Shown here: piece after piece, positions 1 through 6,272 of the stretch
Position numbering within the stretch: the stretch's first letter is position 1
How the letters are laid out: every line of letters begins with the position of its first letter
NCBI GenBank assembly: GCA_003223775.1
Contig: QHWK01000698.1
Location: forward strand, 1-7,219
Direction: 5' to 3'
DNA length: 7,219 bases
Source of the DNA: Acidobacteriota bacterium
GTDB lineage: Bacteria > Acidobacteriota > Vicinamibacteria > Vicinamibacterales > CAVVIG01
Translations under genes and position numbers: made by a program
Notes under the pieces: model-generated
Database searches by the model: none
The model's input: the letters and a program-made list of their open reading frames with translations, nothing else
What the model was told of the DNA's origin: nothing

Positions 1-2
1 CG

Positions 3-1082
3 CTCGACATCATCCTGCGCGCGAACAAGCTCGGCTACCTCGTGGACGGCACGATCGTCCGCATCGCGCCGCTCACGGTGCTCGCCGACGAAGAGTCGCA
101 GCGCCGCAAGCTGGGCGAAGAGCAGGCGCTCGCCGGCCAGCTCGAGGTGCTCACCAAGACCCTCAGCTACGCGAAGGCCGAGGAGCTGCAGGCGCTCCTC
201 ACCAAGAGCGCGCTGTCGCAGCGCGGCACCGTGCAGGTGGATCCAAGGACGAACACGCTCATCATCAGCGACCTCCGCGATCGCCTTACGCTCGCCAACG
301 ATCTGATCGGCACGCTCGATCGCCCGCAGCCGCAGGTGGAAATCGAAGCGCGCATCGTCCAGACGAACAAGAACTACGCGCGCGCTCTCGGCGTGCAGTG
401 GGGGTTCAACGGCGCCGTGAGCCCGGCGCTCGGCAACACGACCGGGCTGGCATTTCCGAACAGCGGCAGTCTGGCGGGGGCGGCGGGCGGATTGGTCGGC
501 GGCCAGCCGTCCGCGGTGAACCTCGGCGTGAGCGGCGCCCCGAACGCGGTGAGCCTCGCGCTTGGTTCGATCAACGGCGCATTCAATCTCGACGTGGCGC
601 TGACGGCGCTCGAAAACAGCGGCAACGGCCGGCTGCTCTCGACCCCGCGCGTGACGACGCAGAACAACGTGGCGGCGGAAATGACGCAGGGCGTGCAGAT
701 TCCGATTCAGACCGTCGCCAACAACACCGTGACGGTGAGCTTCAAGGACGCCGCGCTCACGCTGAAGGTGACGCCGCAGATCACCGCGGCCAACACCGTC
801 ATCATGCAGATTTCGCTCGAGAACGCGTCGCCCGACTTCAGCCGCGCCGTCAACAACATTCCGCCGATCAACACGCAGCGCGCGATAACCCAGGTGCTCG
901 TGAGCGACGGGCAGACGACGGTCATCGGCGGCATCTTCGTGAGCCAGGAGCAGAACCAGACCGACCGCACGCCGGGGCTCGGCCAGGTGCCGCTGCTCAA
1001 ATGGCTCTTCAAGCGCGACTCGGTGAACGACCAGAACACGGAACTGCTGGTCTTCATCACGCCGCGCATCATCAAAGGCTGA
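3..1082 (+). CDS. pilQ: PilQ-like type IV pilus secretin, C-terminal part (5' end outside window)
   Basis: The frame is open from the left edge, so the gene starts upstream; the GTG at 42 lies inside a domain and is not the start. PilQ forms the outer-membrane ring through which type IV pili pass. The first residues (LDIILRANKLGYLV, then VRIAP) match the end of the STN domain that precedes the secretin repeats in PilQ. Bases 150-365 encode a secretin_N-type domain (TVQVDPRTNTLIISD). A Gly/Ala-rich stretch follows, and then the secretin core from about 570: NGRLLSTPRVTTQNN, VPQ-like QGVQIPIQT, TVIGGIF, and the terminal signature TPGLGQVPLLKWLFK ... ELLVFITPRII. The STN-type start favours PilQ over the type II secretin GspD. 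The C-terminus is complete, ending in TGA at 1080-1082, eight bases before the next gene. No indel is visible in this part. Confidence 0.93.
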   Translation, partial: LDIILRANKLGYLVDGTIVRIAPLTVLADEESQRRKLGEEQALAGQLEVLTKTLSYAKAEELQALLTKSALSQRGTVQVDPRTNTLIISDLRDRLTLANDLIGTLDRPQPQVEIEARIVQTNKNYARALGVQWGFNGAVSPALGNTTGLAFPNSGSLAGAAGGLVGGQPSAVNLGVSGAPNAVSLALGSINGAFNLDVALTALENSGNGRLLSTPRVTTQNNVAAEMTQGVQIPIQTVANNTVTVSFKDAALTLKVTPQITAANTVIMQISLENASPDFSRAVNNIPPINTQRAITQVLVSDGQTTVIGGIFVSQEQNQTDRTPGLGQVPLLKWLFKRDSVNDQNTELLVFITPRIIKG

Positions 1083-1090
1083 CGCAGGGT

Positions 1091-1618
1091 ATGAAACGCA
1101 TCTCCAACACCGTTCGCTTCGTCGGGCTCGCCGCCCTCGTCGCCGCCAGCACATCGTGCGGCAGCGTCGTGCGCGACAGCAGCTCGCCGGTCTACCTCGT
1201 GATCGATTTACTGACGGCCTCGCGAGGCGCAGGGACGCCGGGGCCGCAGACGCTGCGGGCGCCGCTCAAGGACATCGGCGCGAACCTCTCGCCGACGACC
1301 AACAATGAGGTGACGATCAACCGCTTCCACATCGACTACATCCGCGCCGACGGCCACAACGTCCAGGGCGTCGACGTGCCGTACTCGGTCGACGGCGCGA
1401 TGACCGGCACTGTGCCCGCCGGCGGCAACGTGCAGCTGGGCTTCGAGATCGTGCGACACACTGCGAAGCAGGAGTCGCCGCTCGTCGAGCTGCAGACGAG
1501 CCCGAACATCATCGTGACCTTCGCGCGCATCACTTTCTACGGACAGGATCGGACCGGCAACGCGGTGAGCGTGACCGGACAGATCCAGGTCAATTTCGGA
1601 AACTTTGGGGACTTCTAG
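1091..1618 (+). CDS. Predicted lipoprotein of unknown function next to pilQ
   Basis: The 175-residue protein starts at ATG 1091, eight bases after the secretin stop, with a weak CAGGG just upstream. The same frame is open far upstream, but that part only shadows pilQ. Residues 1-22 form a signal peptide (basic MKR, then hydrophobic VGLAALVAAS) with a cysteine at residue 23 in STSC-G. The serine at -3 makes the lipobox imperfect, so lipidation is likely but not certain. The mature part looks beta-rich, with ITINRFHIDY-like and TFYGQDRTGN segments, and ends FGNFGDF. I know of similar unnamed lipoproteins beside pilQ in Acidobacteriota; I cannot assign a function. Those relatives, as I recall them, have a longer stretch between the first strand (VYLVIDLL) and LRAPLKDIG than is present here (about 1225-1260). 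Position suggests an outer-membrane or periplasmic role near the pilus secretin, which is inference. Confidence 0.8.
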   Translation: MKRISNTVRFVGLAALVAASTSCGSVVRDSSSPVYLVIDLLTASRGAGTPGPQTLRAPLKDIGANLSPTTNNEVTINRFHIDYIRADGHNVQGVDVPYSVDGAMTGTVPAGGNVQLGFEIVRHTAKQESPLVELQTSPNIIVTFARITFYGQDRTGNAVSVTGQIQVNFGNFGDF

Positions 1619-1622
1619 GGCC

Positions 1623-2822
1623 ATGCGCTTTACAGCTATCCGTCGCGCCGCGGCCGCGCTCGTGGCCGTCGCCGCGACCGCCGCGTGCACCGTTCACAGT
1701 ACGGAAGTGCCGCCGCTCACCGGTCCGTCGCAGCTCGCGCTGACGCTGAAGGTGACCGCGACGCCCGACAGCATCACGCAGGACGGCGGCTCGCAGGCCT
1801 CCGTGAAGGTCGCGGCGATCGGCCCCGACGGCAGGCCGGTCTCGGGGCTGCCGATCCGCGTCGACATGGTGGTCGCGGCGCCGCCCAACGGCAACTTCGG
1901 GACGTGCAACGCGCTGCCCGGCACGTGCGTGACGATCGTGGCGACGGCGACCTCGAACAATTTCGCGACCGTCAACCCGCAGTCGGTCCAAATTCGCCTC
2001 GTGCCGCCGGGCGTCATTCTGCCGCCGGCCGGCACGCCGACCGCGGCGTTCACCGTGACGCCGACGCCGGTGCAGATGAACGTGCCGGCGACCTTCGACG
2101 CGTCGGCGAGCACGCCGGGCGCCAACGCGACGACACTGACCTACGGCTGGACCTTCGGCGACGGCGCGACGGCGTCCGGCAAGACGGTCACGCACGCGTT
2201 CACGACGATCGGCACCTTCGTCGTGACGCTCACGGTCACCAACGAGCGCGGCCTCTCCGCCTCCACTACGCAGAGCGTGGTCGTCAGCGCCTCGGCGGCG
2301 CCGACAGGCGACTTCGTTGTGTCGCCGGTGCCGCAGGTGGCGGGCGATCCGGTGACGTTCAACGCCTCGGGCGTCCGGCCGGCCGCGGGCCGCACGATCG
2401 TCAGCTACAGCTGGAACTTCGGCGACAACACGGGCACGGCGAGCGGCGTCGTCGTCACGCACGTGTTCCCGCTGCCGGGCACGTTCGTGACCGTGCTCAC
2501 GGCTACCGATGATGCCGGGCAGTCGATCGTCATCACCAAGTCGATCACCGTGACCACCGGCGTGCTGGCGAGCTTCACCGCGACGGCCGCGCCGAGCCCG
2601 CCGAACACCGCGCACTCGATGAACTTCGACGGCAGCAATTCGACGTCGACCGGCAGCGCGTCCGTCCAGACGTGGGACTGGTCCCTCGGCGACAACACCA
2701 CCGCCTCGGGGCGGACCGTGTTCCATACGTATGCGGCGGCCGGCACGTTCGTCGTCAGGCTGACGGTCACCGACAGCCTCGGCCGCACCGCGACGACGAC
2801 GCAGAGCGTCACGGTGCCGTAG
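1623..2822 (+). CDS. Predicted lipoprotein with Ig-like region and three PKD domains
   Basis: The start is ATG 1623, four bases after the previous stop; AGGG overlaps that stop (1617-1620) and GGGGA lies at 1607-1611. The product is 399 residues. Residues 1-21 are a signal peptide (MRFTAIRR, then an Ala/Val-rich core) and Cys22 in TAAC is the likely lipidated residue. Residues about 38-130 resemble a Big_1-type Ig-like domain (TATPDSITQDGGSQASVKV, GPDGRPVSGLPIRVD), although the middle strands seem to be missing. Three PKD domains follow at about 139-225, 226-312 and 313-399. Each has the W-x-F/L-G-D motif (YGWTFGDG, YSWNFGDN, WDWSLGDN), a following H-x-(F/Y) and a closing GTFVV-TLTVT strand. 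PKD domains are extracellular beta-sandwiches used for protein or polysaccharide contact. No enzyme domain is present, so it is probably a surface or periplasmic binding or scaffold protein. Linkage to pilQ hints at a pilus-associated role (inference). Confidence 0.87.
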   Translation: MRFTAIRRAAAALVAVAATAACTVHSTEVPPLTGPSQLALTLKVTATPDSITQDGGSQASVKVAAIGPDGRPVSGLPIRVDMVVAAPPNGNFGTCNALPGTCVTIVATATSNNFATVNPQSVQIRLVPPGVILPPAGTPTAAFTVTPTPVQMNVPATFDASASTPGANATTLTYGWTFGDGATASGKTVTHAFTTIGTFVVTLTVTNERGLSASTTQSVVVSASAAPTGDFVVSPVPQVAGDPVTFNASGVRPAAGRTIVSYSWNFGDNTGTASGVVVTHVFPLPGTFVTVLTATDDAGQSIVITKSITVTTGVLASFTATAAPSPPNTAHSMNFDGSNSTSTGSASVQTWDWSLGDNTTASGRTVFHTYAAAGTFVVRLTVTDSLGRTATTTQSVTVP

Positions 2823-2825
2823 AGG
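2821..2825 (+). promoter_or_regulatory. Shine-Dalgarno overlapping the upstream stop, supports GTG start at 2830
   Basis: AGAGG sits four bases before GTG 2830 and overlaps the TAG (2820-2822) of the PKD lipoprotein gene. It favours this GTG as the start of the TPR gene and implies that the two genes are translated from one message. Confidence 0.55.
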
Positions 2826-2829
2826 CGCG

Positions 2830-3768
2830 GTGGCCGACAACCAGCGAATCGAAGATCTTCGACGCCGGGTCCAGAAGGATCCGGCGTCGATTGCCTTTGC
2901 GCAGCTCGCCGAAGAATGCCGGCGCGCCGGCCGCTACGAGGAGGCGGTCGAGGTCTGCCGCGCCGGTCTTGCGGTTCATCCCGGATATCTGTCGGCGCGC
3001 GTCACGCTCGGCCGCGCGCTGATCGAGCTCGATCAGCCCGACGAGGCGCTGCAGGAATTGAGCATCGTGCTCAAGAGCGCGCCCGAGAACCTCGCCGCGA
3101 TCCGCGGCACCGCCGAGATCCATCAGCGCCGCGGCGAGCTCGCCGAGGCGCTGGCGCAGTACCGCGCGGCGCTCGCGCTCGCGCGCAACGATCCCGATCT
3201 GCAGCAGACCGTCGAAGAGCTCGCGCGGCAGGTCGAGCCGCCGAAGCCGCCCGCGTCGGCCGACGGCCTGTCGTTCGAGGACATCTCGAGCCAGTTCCTT
3301 ACGTTTGCGCCTCCGCCGGCCGTACCGTCCGAGCCGCCAGCGGTGGCCGAAGGCGAGCCGCCGGCTGCCGACGTCGTCGAGCCCGATACGACGGAGGCGA
3401 TGGCCGCCGTCGAACCGCCGGAGGCGATTGAGACGCCTGCCGACGAACCGCCCGCGGCCGCGATTGAGACGCCTGCCGACGAGCCGCTCGCGGCCGACGC
3501 GACCGCGAACGAGCCGCTGGTGATCGAGCCGCTCGTTGCCGACACCCTCGCGGCGGACGCCGCGCCTGTGCCAGAATCTCCGGTCGTAGACGCCGCGCTC
3601 TCGTCGGTCGCGGACCCGACCGACGACGGCGCGGCTCCAGACGGCACTGCCCAGGAGTCGGCCATGCGAACGGTCGCGGCGCTCGAGCAGTGGCTCGACG
3701 CCCACGTCGCTGCCGAACGTTCTCTACCTCACCAACTTCACCGGCAGCTCCGGCATCGTCGTCGTTGA
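2830..3768 (+). CDS. TPR protein with acidic Pro/Ala-rich tail; true C-terminus probably lost
   Basis: GTG 2830 is the start, supported by the AGAGG before it and the tight spacing to the preceding gene. Residues about 1-135 form three to four tetratricopeptide repeats, helical pairs with the usual small/large pattern (FAQLAEECRRAGRYEEAVEV, LGRALIELDQPDEALQEL, IHQRRGELAEALAQYRAALA). TPRs bind partner proteins. No signal peptide is visible, so it is probably cytoplasmic. Residues about 138-275 are low-complexity, rich in P, A, E and D, and likely disordered; they contain a 36-base tandem duplication. A short helix (MRTVAALEQWLDA, residues about 279-291) follows. The last 20 or so residues, after base 3702, are Arg/His/Gln-rich and arise from reading the start of the peptidase gene in the wrong frame, so the printed C-terminus and stop (3766-3768) are probably not native. 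Specific function unknown. Confidence 0.8.
   Translation: MADNQRIEDLRRRVQKDPASIAFAQLAEECRRAGRYEEAVEVCRAGLAVHPGYLSARVTLGRALIELDQPDEALQELSIVLKSAPENLAAIRGTAEIHQRRGELAEALAQYRAALALARNDPDLQQTVEELARQVEPPKPPASADGLSFEDISSQFLTFAPPPAVPSEPPAVAEGEPPAADVVEPDTTEAMAAVEPPEAIETPADEPPAAAIETPADEPLAADATANEPLVIEPLVADTLAADAAPVPESPVVDAALSSVADPTDDGAAPDGTAQESAMRTVAALEQWLDAHVAAERSLPHQLHRQLRHRRR
3424..3495 (+). repeat. 36-base in-frame tandem duplication in the TPR gene
   Basis: Two consecutive 36-base units (3424-3459 and 3460-3495) match at 34 of 36 positions; the first 23 bases are identical. Each unit encodes AIETPADEP followed by three more residues, so the copy adds exactly 12 codons to the disordered tail and keeps the frame. 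It looks like a recent slippage or duplication event in a region under little constraint. Confidence 0.9.
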
Positions 3769-4756
3769 GGCGGAGCGGCTCCGGTTCGTCACCGACTTCC
3801 GCTACGTGTCGGCGCTCGCGGCGTCGCGCGGCGCGCCGCACGAGTGTCCGGATCTCGACGTCGTGGTCGTCGACGGATCGTACGACGCGACGCTCGCGTC
3901 GGTGATCGCGTCGGCGGCCGGACGCCGCGTCGGCTTCGAGGCGGCGCATCTCACCGTCGCGCGGCACCAGTGGCTGACGTCGACGCTCGCGGCCTCGTCG
4001 AAGGACGCGGTGGAGCTCGTGTCCACTGAGGGGATCGTCGAGCGCGCGCGCGTCCGCAAGGACGACTACGAGATCGCGACGATGCGCGAGGCGGCGCGGC
4101 GGCTCTCGGAGGTGGCGCGCGCGGTGGTGGCCGGGATTCGCCGCGGGCGCACGGAGCGCGAGACGGCGGCGGCCATCGACCGGCAGCTGCGCGAGGCGGG
4201 GTTCGACAAGCCGGCCTTTGATACCATTGTCGCGAGTGGACCCAACGCGGCCCTTCCGCACGCCCGACCCACCGAGCGAACAATTACCGAAGGTGACCTC
4301 GTGGTGCTGGACTTCGGCGGCGTCTACGACTCATACTGCGTCGACCTCACGCGCACCGTCGCGGTCGGCAGAGCGGGGCCGCGCGTGCGAGAGGTGTACG
4401 ACGCGGTGCGCGCCGCGCACGACAACGCGATCGCCGCGGTGGCGCCCGGCCGATCGCGCTTTGACATCGACGCCGCGGCGCGCGACACACTCGCCGCGTC
4501 CGGCCTCGGCGACGCGTTCGGCCACGGCACCGGCCACGGCCTCGGGATCGAAGTGCACGAGGAGCCGCGCGTCTCGCGGCGCCGGCCCGACGTCGACGCG
4601 GACCACGAGTCGGTGGCGCCCGGCATGATCTTCACGATCGAGCCCGGCGCGTATCTGCCCGGCTGGGGCGGCGTGCGGATCGAGGACGACGTGCTGGTGA
4701 CCGAGACAGGTGTGGACGTGCTCACGGACGTGGCGACCGGGCTCGTCGAGATTTGA
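3704..4756 (+). CDS. pepP: M24-family Xaa-Pro aminopeptidase, start and first residues missing
   Basis: Metal-dependent aminopeptidase removing N-terminal residues before proline; cytoplasmic. The family signal begins at 3704 (TSLPNVLYLTNFTGSSG), the creatinase-type N-terminal domain. The catalytic pita-bread domain begins near 4040. All five expected metal ligands are present: Asp at 4310 (VLDFGG), Asp at 4343 (VDLTRT), His at 4535 (GTGHGLG), Glu at 4640 (TIEPGAY) and Glu at 4682 (RIEDD); VHEEP supplies the second conserved His. No ATG, GTG or TTG occurs in this frame between 3704 and 3806. GTG 3806 would delete the NVLYLTNFTGSSG strand, so it is unlikely to be the real start. About 20-25 residues (the expected GLDALLV segment and the start) seem to be absent, and the frame differs from that of the TPR gene it abuts. 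From 3704 to TGA 4754-4756 are 350 residues, close to a full family member. The general aminopeptidase P name is safer than the exact symbol. Confidence 0.85.
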   Translation, partial: TSLPNVLYLTNFTGSSGIVVVEAERLRFVTDFRYVSALAASRGAPHECPDLDVVVVDGSYDATLASVIASAAGRRVGFEAAHLTVARHQWLTSTLAASSKDAVELVSTEGIVERARVRKDDYEIATMREAARRLSEVARAVVAGIRRGRTERETAAAIDRQLREAGFDKPAFDTIVASGPNAALPHARPTERTITEGDLVVLDFGGVYDSYCVDLTRTVAVGRAGPRVREVYDAVRAAHDNAIAAVAPGRSRFDIDAAARDTLAASGLGDAFGHGTGHGLGIEVHEEPRVSRRRPDVDADHESVAPGMIFTIEPGAYLPGWGGVRIEDDVLVTETGVDVLTDVATGLVEI

Positions 4757-4771
4757 TTCTCGGATGCGAGC

Positions 4772-5275
4772 ATGGACCTGAATCAAATCAAACAAATCCT
4801 CGAACTCGTGCGCGAGCACGAGCTCTCGGAGTTCGAGGTCGAGCACGACGGCCTGCGGCTGAAGATCCGCAAGGACGTCAACGGCGCGCACATCGTGACG
4901 CTGCCGGCGTCGCCGACTGCCTCGGTCGGCGCGCCCCCCGCCGCCGGCGCCGTACCTGCGGCCGCGGGCCCCGTGCCCGCCGCGCCGCCGTCGGCCGCGC
5001 CCGCCGCCGATGCGGCCGCCGAATCGGAGATCGAGCTCGCCGTCGTCAAGTCGCCGATCGTCGGCACCTTCTATCGATCCTCGGAGCCGGGGTCGGCGCC
5101 GTTCGTCGACATCGGCGCGATGGTGAAAAAGGGGCAGGTGCTCTGCATCATCGAAGCGATGAAGCTGATGAACGAGATCGACTCGGAGTACGACGGCGAG
5201 GTCGTGAACATCTACGTGGAGAACGGCCAGCCGGTGCAGTACGGCGAGCGGTTGTTCGCGATACGGATTCGATGA
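4772..5275 (+). CDS. accB: Acetyl-CoA carboxylase biotin carboxyl carrier protein (BCCP)
   Basis: The 167-residue protein carries the biotin of acetyl-CoA carboxylase and shuttles the carboxyl group between AccC and the carboxyltransferase in the first committed step of fatty-acid synthesis; cytoplasmic. ATG 4772 gives the canonical N-terminus MDLNQIKQILELV followed by an acidic helix (SEFEVEHDGLRLKI). The nearby ATG at 4764 is out of frame. Residues about 45-88 are the usual flexible Pro/Ala linker. The biotinyl domain spans about 90-167 and includes SPIVGTFYRSSEPGSAPFV, the characteristic BCCP thumb-containing form, and the attachment motif EAMKLMNEI with biotinylated Lys131. The C-terminus GQPVQYGERLFAIRIR is complete. 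The gene lies 15 bases after the peptidase stop and 88 bases before accC, the usual partner. No strong Shine-Dalgarno is visible; GGATG lies nine bases upstream. Confidence 0.97.
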   Translation: MDLNQIKQILELVREHELSEFEVEHDGLRLKIRKDVNGAHIVTLPASPTASVGAPPAAGAVPAAAGPVPAAPPSAAPAADAAAESEIELAVVKSPIVGTFYRSSEPGSAPFVDIGAMVKKGQVLCIIEAMKLMNEIDSEYDGEVVNIYVENGQPVQYGERLFAIRIR

Positions 5276-5280
5276 CCGTC

Positions 5281-5365
5281 ATGGCTAAAGGCTGACGGCT
5301 GGTGGCTATGGTCGATGGACCATCTGCCATGAACCCTTTGCCATCAGCCATCAGCCATCAGCCAT
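5281..5365 (+). repeat. Imperfect inverted repeat made of 7-base units, ending on the accC start codon
   Basis: The 88-base gap between accB and accC is almost filled by this element. The right arm is GCCATCA three times from 5340 to 5360 followed by GCCAT. The left arm (5281-5306) is a degenerate reverse complement: 22 of 26 positions pair with 5340-5365, plus one G-U pair in RNA. Inside the loop, ATGGTC (5308-5313) pairs perfectly with GACCAT (5318-5323). The right arm reaches into ATG 5364 and occupies the place where a Shine-Dalgarno would be expected; none is visible. There is no T-run, so it is not a typical intrinsic terminator. A regulatory effect on accC is inference. Confidence 0.75.
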
Positions 5366-6272
5366 GTTCAAGAAGATACTGATCGCGAACCGCGGGGAAG
5401 TCGCGCTGCGGATCATCTACGCGTGCCGCGAGCTCGGCATCAAGACGGTCGCGGTCTACTCCGAGGCGGACGAGAACCAGCTGCACGTCAAGTTCGCCGA
5501 CGAGGACGTCTGCATCGGGCCGGCGCGCAGCGCCGACAGCTACCTGAACGTCCCCGCCGTGATCAGCGCGGCGGAAATCACCAGCGCCGACGCCATCCAC
5601 CCCGGCTACGGGTTTCTCTCCGAGAGCGCGTACCTCGCCGAGGTGTGCGAGGCGTGCCACATCAAGTTCATCGGGCCCGATCCGCAGGCGATCCGCCTGA
5701 TGGGCGACAAAGCGCGCGCGCGCCGCGTGATGAAGAAGGCCGGCGTGCCGATTCTCCCGGGCAGCGACGGCCCGATCGACAACGAGGAGAAGGCGCTCAA
5801 GCTCGCGAAGGAGATCGGGTATCCGGTGATCGTGAAGGCGACGGCCGGCGGCGGCGGCCGCGGCATGCGCGTCGTGCGGGCGCCGGCGGAGCTGTCGCAC
5901 GCGGTGAAGACCGCGCAGCGCGAGGCGGAGGCGGCGTTCGGCGTCGCCGACGTCTACATCGAGAAGTACGTCGAGTCGCCGCGGCACATCGAGTTCCAGA
6001 TTCTCGGCGATCACTACGGCTCGGTGATCCATCTCGGCGAGCGCGAGTGCTCGATCCAGCGGCGCCACCAGAAGCTCGTCGAGGAGTCGCCGTCGCCCGC
6101 GCTCAGCGACAAAGTGCGGAAGAAGATGGGCGGCATCGTCATCGACGCCGCCAAGGCGGTGCAGTACACCAACGCGGGCACCTTCGAGTTCCTGATGGAC
6201 TCCGAGGGGCGCTTCTATTTCATGGAGGCGAATACGCGGCTGCAGGTGGAGCACCCAAGCAGAGCGACGTGA
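5364..6272 (+). CDS. accC: Biotin carboxylase, N-terminal fragment ending at a frameshift
   Basis: AccC carboxylates the biotin on AccB using ATP and bicarbonate. ATG 5364 yields the standard start MFKKILIANRGEVALRII. The biotin carboxylase N-domain covers about 1-115 (IHPGYGFLSE at about 78-87), followed by the ATP-grasp domain with Lys158, the glycine loop GGGGRGM (162-168), the HIEFQILGD segment and RECSIQRRHQK. The native sequence continues through FMEANTRLQVEHP (to base 6257) and then abruptly turns into four unrelated residues (SRAT) and TGA at 6270-6272. Normal biotin carboxylases continue from QVEHP with a segment like VTEM...GIDL...AAGEPL; that is absent, and the rest of the enzyme resumes in another frame at 6257. 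As written the fragment has about 298 native residues of an expected 450 or so. It lacks the arginine equivalent to E. coli Arg338 and the C-domain, so it would not be active alone. Confidence 0.93.
   Translation: MFKKILIANRGEVALRIIYACRELGIKTVAVYSEADENQLHVKFADEDVCIGPARSADSYLNVPAVISAAEITSADAIHPGYGFLSESAYLAEVCEACHIKFIGPDPQAIRLMGDKARARRVMKKAGVPILPGSDGPIDNEEKALKLAKEIGYPVIVKATAGGGGRGMRVVRAPAELSHAVKTAQREAEAAFGVADVYIEKYVESPRHIEFQILGDHYGSVIHLGERECSIQRRHQKLVEESPSPALSDKVRKKMGGIVIDAAKAVQYTNAGTFEFLMDSEGRFYFMEANTRLQVEHPSRAT

Noticed and set aside
398..1090. Upstream extension of the small lipoprotein frame to 398
   Set aside because: It overlaps pilQ in another frame and is Arg/Gln-rich nonsense; the signal peptide defines the start at 1091.
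1590..2840. Long antisense open frame of 416 codons
   Set aside because: It mirrors the PKD lipoprotein, is dominated by Arg, Ala, Gly, Asp and His as expected for a shadow frame in GC-rich DNA, and shows no domain.
2809..3705. Antisense open frame opposite the TPR gene
   Set aside because: The composition is Arg/Gly-rich and repetitive, a reflection of the Pro/Ala-rich coding strand; the forward frame has clear TPRs.
3806..4756. Xaa-Pro aminopeptidase starting at GTG 3806
   Set aside because: Clear family homology continues upstream to 3704, so this start would cut into the N-terminal domain.
5281..5340. Intrinsic terminator after accB
   Set aside because: The stem is imperfect and there is no T-run after it; it also ends on the accC start codon, so it is better read as a repeat element.
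5340..5363. CRISPR array
   Set aside because: The units are only seven bases and directly adjacent, with no spacers and no cas genes nearby.
5358..6254. Antisense open frame of 298 codons opposite accC
   Set aside because: The forward frame is unmistakable biotin carboxylase; the reverse one is a compositional shadow.
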